Shown here piece by piece: positions 42,478 through 51,138 of a DNA stretch of 64,000 bases. The position numbers and the translations under genes are program-made. Location of the stretch: assembly GCF_009913235.1 (NCBI RefSeq), contig NZ_CP047897.1, positions 1,178,001 to 1,242,000 of the forward strand, in the 5' to 3' direction. How positions within the stretch are numbered: the stretch's first letter is position 1; each line of letters begins with the position of its first letter. The notes under the pieces were generated by a model. The model was given only the letters and a program-made list of their open reading frames with translations, made no database searches and was not told where the DNA came from. This DNA is from Nibribacter ruber. GTDB lineage: Bacteria; Bacteroidota; Bacteroidia; Cytophagales; Hymenobacteraceae.

Positions 42478-42494
42478 CAGCCTAAAAACGGCTC
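42478..42494. repeat. Interspersed palindrome, copy 20 (right half only)
   Basis: Only CAGCCTAAAAACGGCTC remains; no left arm is present. Short CTCAGGACT-type direct repeats follow at about 42535-42570, like those at 41253-41286. Confidence 0.55.
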
Positions 42495-42643
42495 ATATAA
42501 CTTCTCACATCTCTGACCAAATCCCCTTCCCCAGACTCAAGACTCGCGACTTAGGACTCAGGACTAGCCGCACTGCGGCTTACGTTTTGAAGTGAGCCTT
42601 GAAAGTCTTACTTTCGTGCACCTAAAAACATCAACCTAACCTC

Positions 42644-43840
42644 ATGAATATACACGAGTACCAGGCGAAAGACATTCTGAAACGCTACGGCGTTAGAATT
42701 CAAGAAGGCATCGTGGCGGAGACCCCTGAAGAGGCGGTAGCGGCTGCCAAGCGTTTAACCGAGGAAACCGGCACTGGCTGGCACGTCATCAAAGCCCAGA
42801 TTCATGCGGGCGGTCGTGGCAAAGGCGGCGGGGTGAAACTTGCCAAAAACCTGGAGCAGGTGAAAGAAATTGCCGGCCAGATCTTGGGCATGCAGTTAGT
42901 AACGCACCAGACTGGTCCAGAAGGAAAGAAAGTGCACAAGGTATTGGTAGCCCAGGACGTTTACTATCCTGGTGACTCTGAGCCGAAAGAATATTACGTG
43001 TCTATCTTGTTAGACCGTGCCAAAGGTCAGAACGTGATCATGGCGTCTACTGAAGGCGGTATGGACATTGAAGAAGTGGCTGAGCACACGCCAGAGAAAA
43101 TCTTCAAGGAGTGGATTGACCCAGCAGTTGGTCTTCGTCCATTCCAGGCCAATAAAATTGCATTTGCCTTTGGTTTGCAGGGCGAGGCGTTCAAAGAATT
43201 CACCAAGTTCTTGACCAGCCTGTATAATGCGTATTTGGATACGGATGCTTCTATGTTTGAGATCAACCCGGTGTTGAAGACCTCAGACAACAAGATTTTA
43301 GCGGTAGACGGTAAAGTAGACTTAGACGACAACGCATTGTTCCGTCACAAGGACCTTGCTGACCTTCGCGACATTCTGGAAGAAGATCCTTTGGAAGTAG
43401 AAGCAAGCAAAAGCAACCTGAACTATGTGAAGCTAGACGGTAACGTAGGCTGTATGGTAAACGGTGCTGGTCTGGCTATGGCTACCATGGACATCATCAA
43501 ACTTTCTGGCGGTGAGCCGGCTAACTTCCTGGACGTAGGAGGTGGGGCCAACGCGCAGACCGTAGAGGCTGGTTTCCGTTTGATCTTGCAAGACCCTAAC
43601 GTGAAGGCCATCTTGATCAACATCTTCGGTGGTATTGTTCGTTGCGACCGTGTAGCGAATGGTGTAGTAGAAGCGTACAAGAACATTGGCACTATCAACG
43701 TTCCCATCATTGTTCGTTTGCAAGGAACCAACGCTGAGGAAGGTGCTAGAATCATTGACGAGTCTGGCTTGAAAGTATACTCTGCCGTTCTTTTGAAGGA
43801 CGCCGCTTTGAAAGTGAAAGAAGTATTGGCCAACGCCTAA
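42644..43840 (+). CDS. sucC: Succinyl-CoA synthetase (ADP-forming), beta subunit
   Basis: A 398-residue ATP-grasp enzyme subunit of the TCA cycle. MNIHEYQAKDILKRYGV is the standard start. KAQIHAGGRGKGGGVKLA carries the nucleotide-binding loop, and EINPVLKTSD, GLAMATMDIIKLSGGEPANFLDVGGGA and NIFGGIVRCD mark the C-terminal domain. The alpha subunit (sucD) is not adjacent, which is common in Bacteroidota. The gene is monocistronic and closed by an intrinsic terminator. Confidence 0.97.
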   Translation: MNIHEYQAKDILKRYGVRIQEGIVAETPEEAVAAAKRLTEETGTGWHVIKAQIHAGGRGKGGGVKLAKNLEQVKEIAGQILGMQLVTHQTGPEGKKVHKVLVAQDVYYPGDSEPKEYYVSILLDRAKGQNVIMASTEGGMDIEEVAEHTPEKIFKEWIDPAVGLRPFQANKIAFAFGLQGEAFKEFTKFLTSLYNAYLDTDASMFEINPVLKTSDNKILAVDGKVDLDDNALFRHKDLADLRDILEEDPLEVEASKSNLNYVKLDGNVGCMVNGAGLAMATMDIIKLSGGEPANFLDVGGGANAQTVEAGFRLILQDPNVKAILINIFGGIVRCDRVANGVVEAYKNIGTINVPIIVRLQGTNAEEGARIIDESGLKVYSAVLLKDAALKVKEVLANA

Positions 43841-43863
43841 TTCTTTTCACAAACTATATAGAA

Positions 43864-43896
43864 AAGGCTTCCTGGCAACGGGAAGCCTTTTTTTTA
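43864..43896 (+). terminator. sucC terminator
   Basis: AAAGGCTTCC pairs with GGAAGCCTTT across GTTGCC-like loop bases (TGGCAACG region), followed by a run of T about 25 bp after the stop. Confidence 0.85.
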
Positions 43897-43950
43897 TGGC
43901 CACCAAGCAACCTTTCTCTATTCACAGACATCCTTCTAAAAAACACGACT

Positions 43951-44793
43951 ATGAAAACCAAAAACCTTCTTACCCTCTGTCTGGCTACTCTGCTGAACGC
44001 AGGCACCGCTCTTACTTTATTCGCGCAAGACGCCGTGCCTCAGACCAAAGTCCTCACGTTTGACCGTACTCCGCAGCTAAATCCAACGTATCAGTACAGC
44101 ACACCAGACAACGCCTACCTTACCAAGCTGCGTACCAGTTACAATTTAGACAAAGTAGTAGCCGGCAAGAAAACAGATTTTGACAAGGTGAAAGCTATTT
44201 GTGGCTGGGCCAGAAAACGCTGGGAACACAACGGCGACAATACGCCCCTCAAAAACGATCCTATTTCCATTCTGGAGGAAGCGGCCACCGGCAAACAGTT
44301 CAGATGCGTAGAATACGGCATTTTGGTGAGCGGGGCCCTGAATGCCATAGGCATACCCGCCAGAACGCTGGCGCTCAAGATGGAACACACAGACACCATT
44401 GCTTATGGCGCAGGACACGTGGCTGCCGAGGCTTACCTGCGCGATCTGAAGAAATGGGTGATGGTAGACGGGCAGTTTGATGTGATTCCCATGCTCCAAA
44501 ATACGCCCTTGAACGCCGTGGAACTGCAACAGGCGCTCTCTGCCGGCGCGCCAGACCTGAAAGTGGTTTCCTTCTCGGGCACCAAAGCCGCCGACTACTT
44601 CTCCTGGATTGCTCCCTACCTCTTTTATTTTGACACCAAACTAGACAACCGCTATGACGTGGAGCGTGTGTTGGGCAGCATTATGTTAGTGCCCAAAGGC
44701 TATAAAAACCTGACGATCTTCCAGAAGGTGAATCCCATTAAAAACATGGTGTATACGCATTCCCTGGCAGACTTTTACCCAGAGATAAAGTAA
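43951..44793 (+). CDS. Exported transglutaminase-like protein
   Basis: A 280-residue protein with a Sec signal (LLTLCLATLLNAGTALTLFAQ). The transglutaminase-like fold has Cys119 in QFRCVEYG, His156 in AGHVAAEAY and Asp173 in VMVDGQFD as the catalytic triad. Bacterial members act as periplasmic proteases or amidases; the target here is unknown. The following flavoprotein gene starts 56 bp downstream and may be cotranscribed. Confidence 0.85.
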   Translation: MKTKNLLTLCLATLLNAGTALTLFAQDAVPQTKVLTFDRTPQLNPTYQYSTPDNAYLTKLRTSYNLDKVVAGKKTDFDKVKAICGWARKRWEHNGDNTPLKNDPISILEEAATGKQFRCVEYGILVSGALNAIGIPARTLALKMEHTDTIAYGAGHVAAEAYLRDLKKWVMVDGQFDVIPMLQNTPLNAVELQQALSAGAPDLKVVSFSGTKAADYFSWIAPYLFYFDTKLDNRYDVERVLGSIMLVPKGYKNLTIFQKVNPIKNMVYTHSLADFYPEIK

Positions 44794-44848
44794 ACAAGTC
44801 CAGGATGTGGTGAGGTTCGTAAGTGTATTGGTACCAACCCACTACGGC

Positions 44849-45448
44849 ATGAAAGCAATCATCTTACTAGGCACCTTGAAAAAGACAGGCCTGTCCAACA
44901 CAGAGGTTCTGTGCGAGTTCTTCCAAAAACACTTAGAGGTGCAAAACATAGAATGCTCCATCCTTAAACTGGTGGAGCATTCTATTTTGCCTGGCACTTA
45001 CAATGACATGGGCGAAGGCGATGACTGGCCCCACATCTTGGAACAAATCCTAGCCTCAGACATCCTCCTGCTGGCCTCTCCTATCTGGTGGAACAACCAT
45101 TCTTCAGAAACGCAGCGCGTCATTGAGCGCCTGGATGAACTACATGACGAGATTCTGGAGGGAAAAGAATCCAGGCTGTTAGGAAAAGTGGGCGGCGTGC
45201 TGGTCACCGGCGACTCTGACGGGGCGCAGACCATCATTGCCAACGTGGGCAATTTCTTCAACGCCGTGGGCATCACCCTTCCTCCGTTTGCCACCTTAAC
45301 CGTGCTTTGGGACAGGCAGGCCAAAGACAAGAAACCCACCAAACAAGAACTCCTGGCCAAGTATGAGAAGGAGTACAAAGCCACGGCAGAAAAGATGGCA
45401 ACACAGCTTATCACCTATGCACAGCTAAAAAAGAAGGTGACCGCCTAA
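44849..45448 (+). CDS. NAD(P)H-dependent FMN reductase / flavodoxin-like protein
   Basis: A 199-residue flavoprotein. LLGTLKKTGLSNTEVLCEFF forms the phosphate-binding loop of the flavodoxin fold. ASPIWWNNHSSETQRVIERLDE and GGVLVTGDSDGAQTIIANVGNFF fit the NADPH-dependent FMN reductase / IsuV-type family. It probably reduces quinones or iron-bound substrates in the cytoplasm. The ATG at 44849 was chosen over 44807 because it begins directly with the first beta strand (MKAIILLG). Confidence 0.85.
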   Translation: MKAIILLGTLKKTGLSNTEVLCEFFQKHLEVQNIECSILKLVEHSILPGTYNDMGEGDDWPHILEQILASDILLLASPIWWNNHSSETQRVIERLDELHDEILEGKESRLLGKVGGVLVTGDSDGAQTIIANVGNFFNAVGITLPPFATLTVLWDRQAKDKKPTKQELLAKYEKEYKATAEKMATQLITYAQLKKKVTA

Positions 45449-45529
45449 CTGTAGCTATGCTAACTCTCAACTATGGCAAAGAGACAGGAACGGGTTTCCT
45501 GTTGGAAATTTGTGCACGCATTGATCATA

Positions 45530-45588
45530 ACACCAAAAAAAGAATGAGGGCACTTTGCAAAGAGTGCCCTCATTCTTTTTTGGTGTTA
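45530..45588. terminator. Bidirectional terminator between convergent genes
   Basis: ACACCAAAAAAAGAATGAGG and GCACT pair with AGTGC and CCTCATTCTTTTTTGGTGT around TTTGCAAAG-like loop bases. T runs on both sides serve the flavoprotein and ohr genes. Confidence 0.88.
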
Positions 45589-45611
45589 TGCGCTTGATTC
45601 AGGGCTGGGGT

Positions 45612-46031
45612 CTAGGCCAGCACGTTCAGTTGCACATCAATGTTTCCGCGGGTACCCACAGAATACGGGCACACCTCATGCGCCTGCTCTACGAGTTCCT
45701 GCGCTTTTTCTTTGTCTACGCCGTCAATCTTCACGTCTAGCTGCACGGCCAGCCCGAAGCGCCCGTCCTCAAACTGGTCCAGGCCCACATGCGCCGTCAC
45801 GGTTGACTTCTCGTCAAGTCTGATTTTCTGTTTGCCCGCCATCAGTTGCAGGGCGCTTTGGAAACAAGCTGCGTAGCCAGCGGCAAACAGCTGCTCTGGG
45901 TTGGTGGCCCCACCTTTGCCGCCCATACCTTCCGGAAGCTGTACAGGAATGTCAATGATGCCATCAGATGATTTAACCTGGCCGCTGCGGCCACCGGTAG
46001 CGGTTACTTCCGCTGTATACAATCTTTTCAT
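45612..46031 (-). CDS. ohr: Organic hydroperoxide resistance protein (Ohr)
   Basis: A 139-residue thiol peroxidase of the Ohr/OsmC family. TGGRSGQVKSSDG, NPEQLFAAGYAACFQSAL (Cys56) and AHEVCPYSVGTRGN (Cys121) give the reactive Cys pair. The PEGMGGKGGATNPE stretch favours Ohr over OsmC. It detoxifies organic hydroperoxides in the cytoplasm. No OhrR gene is nearby. Confidence 0.93.
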   Translation of the reverse strand: MKRLYTAEVTATGGRSGQVKSSDGIIDIPVQLPEGMGGKGGATNPEQLFAAGYAACFQSALQLMAGKQKIRLDEKSTVTAHVGLDQFEDGRFGLAVQLDVKIDGVDKEKAQELVEQAHEVCPYSVGTRGNIDVQLNVLA

Positions 46032-46110
46032 AGTGTTGTGGTCTTTTTAGGTAAGCCAATGTATAGGTTTAACTGCTTTTGCCCTTAAATGTTGAAAGAA
46101 AAATCACGTA

Positions 46111-46152
46111 CTGCGTTTTTGGCTTCTTTTACCGAAAACAGGCAAAAAACAG
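46111..46152. repeat. Interspersed palindrome, copy 21
   Basis: Outer arms CTGCGTTTTT/AAAAAACAG are imperfect and the inner arms GGCTTCTTTT/GAAAACAGGC are worn. It lies in the divergent gap between ohr and the tRNA-Arg promoter. Confidence 0.8.
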
Positions 46153-46162
46153 ATTTGCAGGC

Positions 46163-46193
46163 TTTCATACTAGCCGCGCATTTCCTACTTTTG
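46163..46193 (+). promoter_or_regulatory. Candidate promoter of tRNA-Arg
   Basis: TACTTTTG at 46186-46193 matches TAnnTTTG. TTTC at 46163-46166, 19 bp upstream, stands in for TTTG. The tRNA begins 16 bp downstream. Confidence 0.45.
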
Positions 46194-46208
46194 CCCCAGC
46201 AATACTCA

Positions 46209-46280
46209 GGCCGCGTAGTACAACGGATAGTATTGGAGTTTCCGAAGCTCTCGATTCAGGTTCGATTCCTGACGCGGCCA
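46209..46280 (+). tRNA. tRNA-Arg (anticodon CCG)
   Basis: A 72-nt cloverleaf: acceptor GGCCGCG/CGCGGCC, D-arm AGTACAACGGATAGTAT, anticodon loop TTCCGAA on stem GGAGT/GCTCT, and T-arm with GGTTCGATTCC. The discriminator is A and CCA is not encoded (CTA follows). Confidence 0.94.
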
Positions 46281-46289
46281 CTACAATTG

Positions 46290-46326
46290 AAAATGCCTCT
46301 CAGCTGGATGTTGAGAGGCATTTTTG
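46290..46326 (+). terminator. tRNA-Arg terminator
   Basis: AAAATGCCTCTCA pairs with TGAGAGGCATTTT across a short loop, followed by TTTG. It starts about 10 bp past the tRNA. Confidence 0.88.
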
Positions 46327-46416
46327 TTTAAGGCAAACTATATGCATAGAATGCTAATTATTCCCATTACCTTACTACCTGAAAACCTGATGCAGAAATC
46401 ACATTAGTCCCCGCTC

Positions 46417-46992
46417 ATGAAGAAATCACTCTATTTGCTTTATATTCTTGCTCTTCTTTTTTCTTCCTGGACATGCTCTAGAAGAGGTGAGCCACAACCA
46501 CGATCTTTCATGAACGCCACTCTCAATGGAACCTCATGGAGTTTATCTGGAAAAGCCACTATCCACCAGGTACCCAACACCAATGAATTCCAGCTGAGAA
46601 TATCTGGGGGAGACAGTCGTATTCTGATCAACAATACTTCTTACGAATTGGACTTAATCGTCAACGCACCCGCATTCAGTGGCACCTATCCGCTCATTGA
46701 CTACTCTGCTTCCTTGGCTACAAGAAATACTGCGGGAGTAAGATTGAACGGTTTAAGACAGAACGTCTCTTTTTATAGTGAAGGCAATAACGGGTCCTTA
46801 GAGCTAAAGCAATATAAAGACTACTATGGCAAGGGTGACTTGTATATTAGAGGAGACTACCATTTTGAGGCTACCGTCCCCAATGCAGGTTCTCCAGCTG
46901 GACAGGAGAAGATACAGGTAACCAATGGCCAATTCTTTGTGCCCGTTGACACTACCACCGCAGACTACCGTGCCTGGAAGAAAATGAATTAG
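46417..46992 (+). CDS. Lipoprotein of unknown function
   Basis: A 191-residue lipoprotein with signal peptide MKKSLYLLYILALLFSSWTC and an acylated Cys20. The mature part is beta-rich (FMNATLNGTSWSLSGKATIH, FQLRISGGDSRILINNTSYE). It resembles the group of Bacteroidota lipoproteins with one compact beta-sandwich that bind small ligands or sugars, but no family is assigned. Confidence 0.75.
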   Translation: MKKSLYLLYILALLFSSWTCSRRGEPQPRSFMNATLNGTSWSLSGKATIHQVPNTNEFQLRISGGDSRILINNTSYELDLIVNAPAFSGTYPLIDYSASLATRNTAGVRLNGLRQNVSFYSEGNNGSLELKQYKDYYGKGDLYIRGDYHFEATVPNAGSPAGQEKIQVTNGQFFVPVDTTTADYRAWKKMN

Positions 46993-47084
46993 AAAGAGGT
47001 TCATGGAAGGAAAGCTTTCCTTCTGTGCTTTATTTGAACATCTGAGACAGTTAACTTACCACAGGATTTTACAATCAAAAATGC

Positions 47085-47118
47085 CACTCCCAATCCAGAG
47101 TGGCATTTTTGTTTTACT
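47085..47118 (+). terminator. Terminator of the lipoprotein gene
   Basis: AAAATGCCACTC pairs with GAGTGGCATTTTT across CCAATCCA, followed by a T-rich tract. It lies about 95 bp after the stop. Confidence 0.8.
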
Positions 47119-47197
47119 ATATAGAATTCTACGTGGTTTTCTTTTCATAATTTAGAGGGTCAGAAATGATATATGCCTTATTCTGCTTTGAAAACGC

Positions 47198-47236
47198 CGT
47201 TTTTGGGCTGTTTTCTGAGAATCTGGCCAAAAACGA
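47198..47236. repeat. Interspersed palindrome, copy 22
   Basis: The left arm CCGTTTTTGGGCTGTTTTC is consensus; the right arm GAATCTGGCCAAAAACG is diverged. It stands free, about 150 bp before the next start. Confidence 0.82.
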
Positions 47237-47383
47237 CCACGCTTACCTACCTGCTGCCTGCCAAGGCATTTTTCATGTACATTGAGGCCTTTCTGCTTCT
47301 CTCCTTTTGCATTGATTAGAATACCCAACCCTGTTCCACACTACCAAATCTAAGCCTATTTTACACGTTTACTCTCTCCTGTC

Positions 47384-47905
47384 ATGACCGTTTCTATCAA
47401 CGTACCCTTGCGGGTAAAGCACTTCAATGCCCAGATAAAGCAGAAGGAAGGCAAACTCAGGTTCAACAAAGCCCTGGGCAAGGACAAAGACAACCCGCTC
47501 AATTATACCTCTACCCTTTTAGAAGAAGCCCTGGCCAACCAAGGATCTCTGGAGGTACAAGAAAAAGACGTGCGCTTGTACGGCACCTATCCCAACGGGG
47601 AGAAATACCTACTGGCAGATGCCCAGAGCTTTCTGCACCTGTTGTATTATCTGGCATATGAGCATGATCAGAAGCTACTGGAAGCCAAACTGGCCCAGAA
47701 ACTTCGTCTGAGAGAAGAAAAAGAACAGGCAAAGGCAGCCAAGAAAAAGACCACTCAGCTTTCTTTGCTAAACTTCTCCTTAGAGCAGGAAGAAAACGCC
47801 CAGAACGCACCCGTTCCAGGCAAGGCCGTTGGGTTTGAGCTGGTAGAGGAAGACGGCGTGACCAAAATTAAGGGAACCAACTTCGTGCTCTCCAAATTTT
47901 TGTAA
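47384..47905 (+). CDS. Unknown cytoplasmic protein
   Basis: A 173-residue protein not recognised. The first ~100 residues look globular (SINVPLRVKHFNAQIKQKEG, FLHLLYYLAYEHDQKLLEA). A charged helical stretch (KLRLREEKEQAKAAKKKTTQ) then leads to a short C-terminal tail. No signal or membrane helix. It lies 27 bp before the next small gene and is probably cotranscribed with it. Confidence 0.7.
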   Translation: MTVSINVPLRVKHFNAQIKQKEGKLRFNKALGKDKDNPLNYTSTLLEEALANQGSLEVQEKDVRLYGTYPNGEKYLLADAQSFLHLLYYLAYEHDQKLLEAKLAQKLRLREEKEQAKAAKKKTTQLSLLNFSLEQEENAQNAPVPGKAVGFELVEEDGVTKIKGTNFVLSKFL

Positions 47906-47932
47906 GTTTAAGGGTAGCAACCTCCCAAGCAG

Positions 47933-48184
47933 ATGAACGTCATTACCTTGCACTTGTCAGACACCGTTAAAATTGAGGTAGACAACTCCTTCTCAGGCCT
48001 AGAAACCGTGAAGTACAACGGCGAGATTGTCTCTGAGAAGAAATCACTTCTAGGCGAAGTCCACAGTTTTACCCAGGAAGAAAACGGGGAGCCGGTGCAG
48101 TATGAGGTACGCATCGGGATTAAAAATCTGGGTCGCATCAGCGTGGCCATTTACCGCAACAACAAGGTCATTTTGCTCAGCTAG
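47933..48184 (+). CDS. Small unknown beta-rich protein
   Basis: An 83-residue protein with alternating strands (VITLHLSDTVKIEVDNSFSG, YEVRIGIKNLGRISVAIYRN). No signal and no family recognised. The position just after the 47384 gene suggests a shared transcript. Confidence 0.68.
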   Translation: MNVITLHLSDTVKIEVDNSFSGLETVKYNGEIVSEKKSLLGEVHSFTQEENGEPVQYEVRIGIKNLGRISVAIYRNNKVILLS

Positions 48185-48264
48185 CCCATCTCTGATTGGT
48201 TTACCTTTGGAAGCACTTCTAACCATGACTGCCCCAGCAAGACGCCCTTGCCCCTATATAACTT

Positions 48265-48310
48265 TGTATAAAATATAACTATCTCACATTTCATACATGT
48301 ATAAAATATA
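48265..48310 (+). repeat. Direct repeat TGTATAAAATATA around the start of the next gene
   Basis: The 13-mer occurs at 48265-48277 and again at 48298-48310, the second overlapping the ATG at 48297. TAACTTTG at 48259-48266 could be a -7 box, so the repeat might be an operator or simply reflect AT-rich chance. Confidence 0.4.
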
Positions 48311-49103
48311 CCGTTTACTGGCAGGCAGACTTTGCTTTTTACTTCCCTTGGCCTGCCTTGGGCTTTTCACGGGATGTGCAGAAAACCTGGAACCAGAACC
48401 TGACAAACCCACAACGCTACTTCTTAAAACTGCCCGCATCGGTAATGAACCAACCAGAGAGTACGTCTTCAATCGTGATGGGAAACTAACCAGAATCCTC
48501 ACTCAGGGAGATACTACCTTACACCGCGTTGAGTACTTTTATGATGCCCAAGGCCGGTTTTCCATCCAAAAAGACAGTCCGTATACCATTGTAGGCGAAT
48601 ACAATGCCCAGAGCCAACTGGAGAAGCACGTGGTGGAAATGTCCATTGGCGGGGTTTCTGAGTTTCATTTTTACCAGCACACGTACAACACGCAAGGCCA
48701 GTTAATAGAAACCACCTACCACAGTGAGCAGGAGCCCGCGTATGTACAGTACCGGTTCAAGTACTTTTATGAGAAGGGCGTGAATACCCGCATTGAAAAG
48801 ACGATGTACGCAGGAGACGATGCTTACATAGAAGACATTTACATTACCTATGACAGCAAAAAACAGCCCACGCCGCCCATGCCTTTGATGGGCGTGACCC
48901 CGCTTTTCAGGGAGACGCCACTGATTGAAGGCAACGCCGGCAACGTGCTGGATTATCTCATTGTCAATAGAAGCGACGGCTCCAAGAACCGAACCAGTTA
49001 TAAAATCACTTATGTCTACAATGACCAGGGATATCCCATTGAAGCCCTGAAGGAAAGCGGATATTACACCGCCAAAACCACCTATACCTACACCTATCAA
49101 TAA
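48297..49103 (+). CDS. Lipoprotein with YD-like repeats
   Basis: A 268-residue lipoprotein: the signal ends LGLFTGC (Cys27). The mature protein is a string of beta hairpins with RHS/YD-like motifs, for example YVFNRDGKLTRILTQGDTT, EYFYDAQGRFSIQKD, HTYNTQGQLIETTYHSE and YVYNDQGYPIEALKES. Such proteins are frequent, poorly characterised surface lipoproteins in Bacteroidota. Confidence 0.82.
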   Translation: MYKIYRLLAGRLCFLLPLACLGLFTGCAENLEPEPDKPTTLLLKTARIGNEPTREYVFNRDGKLTRILTQGDTTLHRVEYFYDAQGRFSIQKDSPYTIVGEYNAQSQLEKHVVEMSIGGVSEFHFYQHTYNTQGQLIETTYHSEQEPAYVQYRFKYFYEKGVNTRIEKTMYAGDDAYIEDIYITYDSKKQPTPPMPLMGVTPLFRETPLIEGNAGNVLDYLIVNRSDGSKNRTSYKITYVYNDQGYPIEALKESGYYTAKTTYTYTYQ

Positions 49104-49154
49104 GGACAAAGCGTAGTTTACCAGTTTCAAAAGGGAAACCTGGTGGAGGTAAAG

Positions 49155-49223
49155 AAAGAGGCGCCGCCTCGTTTTTGGGCTGTTTTTGAGAAATCAGCCT
49201 AAAAACGAGACGGCGCCTCTTTT
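49155..49223. repeat. Interspersed palindrome, copy 23, with GC outer stem
   Basis: AAAGAGGCGCCGCCTCGTTT on the left faces AAACGAGACGGCGCCTCTTT on the right, around the usual centre. Lying between convergent genes and bearing A/T runs, it can serve both as terminator. Confidence 0.92.
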
Positions 49224-49240
49224 ATAAGATTGAAGTTATT

Positions 49241-50335
49241 TTACTCTTTGGGCACTTCCATGTAGAAGGTAGCGCCCTGGCCTTCCTGGCTTTCAAACCA
49301 AACCCTGCCTTGGTGCAGCTCCACAATTTTCTGGATGATGGACATGCCCAGGCCAATGCTTTTCTCACCTTTTATGCCTTCGCGCCGAGACGAGGTGAAC
49401 TTGTCAAAGAGCGCCGGTTGCAGGTTCTCCGGAATGCCAATGCCATTGTCTGCCACGGTGAACAGTACTTTAGACACTTGGTCTTCTATGGTGACCTTGA
49501 TGGTTCCCTGGTCATGCGTGAACTTAATGGCGTTGGAAATGAGGTTGTTGAACGCCTGCATGAACTTCATCACGTCCAGGTACATGAACACGGGCTCCTG
49601 GGGCATCTCCAGCACAAAGTTCTTAGAAATGAGGCCGCCGCTCATCTCATTGTAGTTGTCAATCATGATCTGCGCGCGTTCACAGATGTCTACGCGCTCT
49701 TTGTGCAGCACAATCTCAGAAGACTCCAGAAACTCGTTGTCAATAAAGTCCCGGATCATGTCTGAACCCTTCTTGGCGTTTTCTTTAATATAATGCACCA
49801 GGTTGAGCACCACTGATTCTGAGTTTTTCAGCTCGGTCTCCAGCAGCTCAATCATGCCCTCAATGTTGTTGAACGGCGCGGCCAGGTCATGGGAGAGAAT
49901 CTCCAGGGTGGAGTTCTTCTTGGAGTTGAATTTGAGAATGTTAGCCTGGTATTCCTTGCGTTGCGAAATATCCTCGGCGAAACCGGTGACCAGAGCGCCC
50001 TCCTTGCTTTCATACAGCTGGCAGCACAGGCAGATCCATTTCTCCTGCTGGTGCGGAATCTGAATCCTGAACTCAATGCCCTCTTGCTCCTTCTCTGTTA
50101 ACAGCTTGGCATACTGGTCATATAAAAAAGGGCGGTCGTCTTCGTGCAGGTAGCCCAGCAGCTGGGCGGCATCTGCCAGGGCAATCTCCTCTGAGAGGCC
50201 AAACAGGTGCGAAAAAGCTCTGTTCAGGTATTTGAACCGGTTAGTTGTGAGGTCATACACAAAATAAGCCTGTCCAAAGGTTTCAGCCACCCGCTCTACC
50301 AGCGGCGCATGCTGAAAGGTTACTTCACTTTCCAT
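49241..50335 (-). CDS. PAS-domain sensor histidine kinase
   Basis: A 364-residue cytoplasmic kinase without membrane helices. A PAS domain fills residues ~15-125 (YFVYDLTTNRFKYLNRAFSH; GFAEDISQRK marks the PAC end). His149 in LEILSHDLAAPFNNIEG is the phosphoacceptor. The ATPase part has N-box NNLISNAIKFTHDQ, G1 DNGIGIPENL and G2 GEKSIGLGMSIIQK. The nearest response regulators (50499 and 51139) lack output domains, suggesting a phosphorelay or a protein-protein output. Confidence 0.92.
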   Translation of the reverse strand: MESEVTFQHAPLVERVAETFGQAYFVYDLTTNRFKYLNRAFSHLFGLSEEIALADAAQLLGYLHEDDRPFLYDQYAKLLTEKEQEGIEFRIQIPHQQEKWICLCCQLYESKEGALVTGFAEDISQRKEYQANILKFNSKKNSTLEILSHDLAAPFNNIEGMIELLETELKNSESVVLNLVHYIKENAKKGSDMIRDFIDNEFLESSEIVLHKERVDICERAQIMIDNYNEMSGGLISKNFVLEMPQEPVFMYLDVMKFMQAFNNLISNAIKFTHDQGTIKVTIEDQVSKVLFTVADNGIGIPENLQPALFDKFTSSRREGIKGEKSIGLGMSIIQKIVELHQGRVWFESQEGQGATFYMEVPKE

Positions 50336-50498
50336 GGTTGCATTTTAAAAAGGTAGCGTCTCTGGCTGGTTCACAGCATAGAAACATCTAAGTATAGGCG
50401 TTTTACTATTTTTACGAGGATCGTGTTGCTTCTGGAGCTATATCATTTTATCCTTTTCTTCTTCATAATTTTGTACCTTTGGGCACACCCCTAGTTGT

Positions 50499-50921
50499 AT
50501 GCCCCTACAAAACAGCCTCCTTCCCCATCCGTTAGAAATTGGAGAGATTCTGGTCATTGATGATGACGCCTCCAGCCTGTACCTGATCAAGGATTTGTTG
50601 ACCACCATGGGGCTGGGCGACAAGGTCACTACTACCAACAACGTTCCAGACGCCTTGCACATCCTGAGCCAGCGGGCGGGCACTGAGAAATTCCCTGAAC
50701 TAGTACTGCTGGACATTAGAATGCCGGAGAGTGATGGCTTTGATTTTCTGGAGAAACTGGAAACCCTGCCGCTACAGGCCAACGCCGCCCCCAAAGTGGT
50801 GGTGCTGAGTTATTACGGCAACCGTGACTATCAAAACAGAGCCGCCGACCTGGGCGTAGCCGCTTACCTGCGCAAGCCTCTCACCCGCGAGAAGGTGCTG
50901 GACATCATCAACCTCAACTAG
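50499..50921 (+). CDS. Single-domain response regulator
   Basis: A 140-residue CheY-like receiver with acidic pocket VIDDDASSL, phosphoacceptor Asp72 in LLDIRMPESDG, and Lys in RKPLTRE. No output domain. It is divergent from the histidine kinase gene, sharing the intergenic region 50336-50498. Confidence 0.92.
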   Translation: MPLQNSLLPHPLEIGEILVIDDDASSLYLIKDLLTTMGLGDKVTTTNNVPDALHILSQRAGTEKFPELVLLDIRMPESDGFDFLEKLETLPLQANAAPKVVVLSYYGNRDYQNRAADLGVAAYLRKPLTREKVLDIINLN

Positions 50922-51069
50922 ATTTCAGGTACTGCTTACCTGCGCCGGATTCATTTCTTTCTCCTCTGGGCCACCTCCGGGGGATGGAACGGGCTTTTAT
51001 AGAGGCTCTGGGAGGTAGTACCGGCTGCAAGACGCGGTACGTTTGTCATTTCATTTTTGTGAACTTCTT

Positions 51070-51107
51070 CGTTTTTAGGCTATTTTCTGTAAAACAGCCT
51101 AAAAACG
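51070..51107. repeat. Interspersed palindrome, copy 24
   Basis: CGTTTTTAGGCTATTTTCTG faces TAAAACAGCCTAAAAACG. The G-to-A change beside the T run is matched by C-to-T in the other arm. It lies 31 bp from the next stop. Confidence 0.92.
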
Positions 51108-51138
51108 GTATTGTTGCATCTTTCTAGCGTATACGGCG

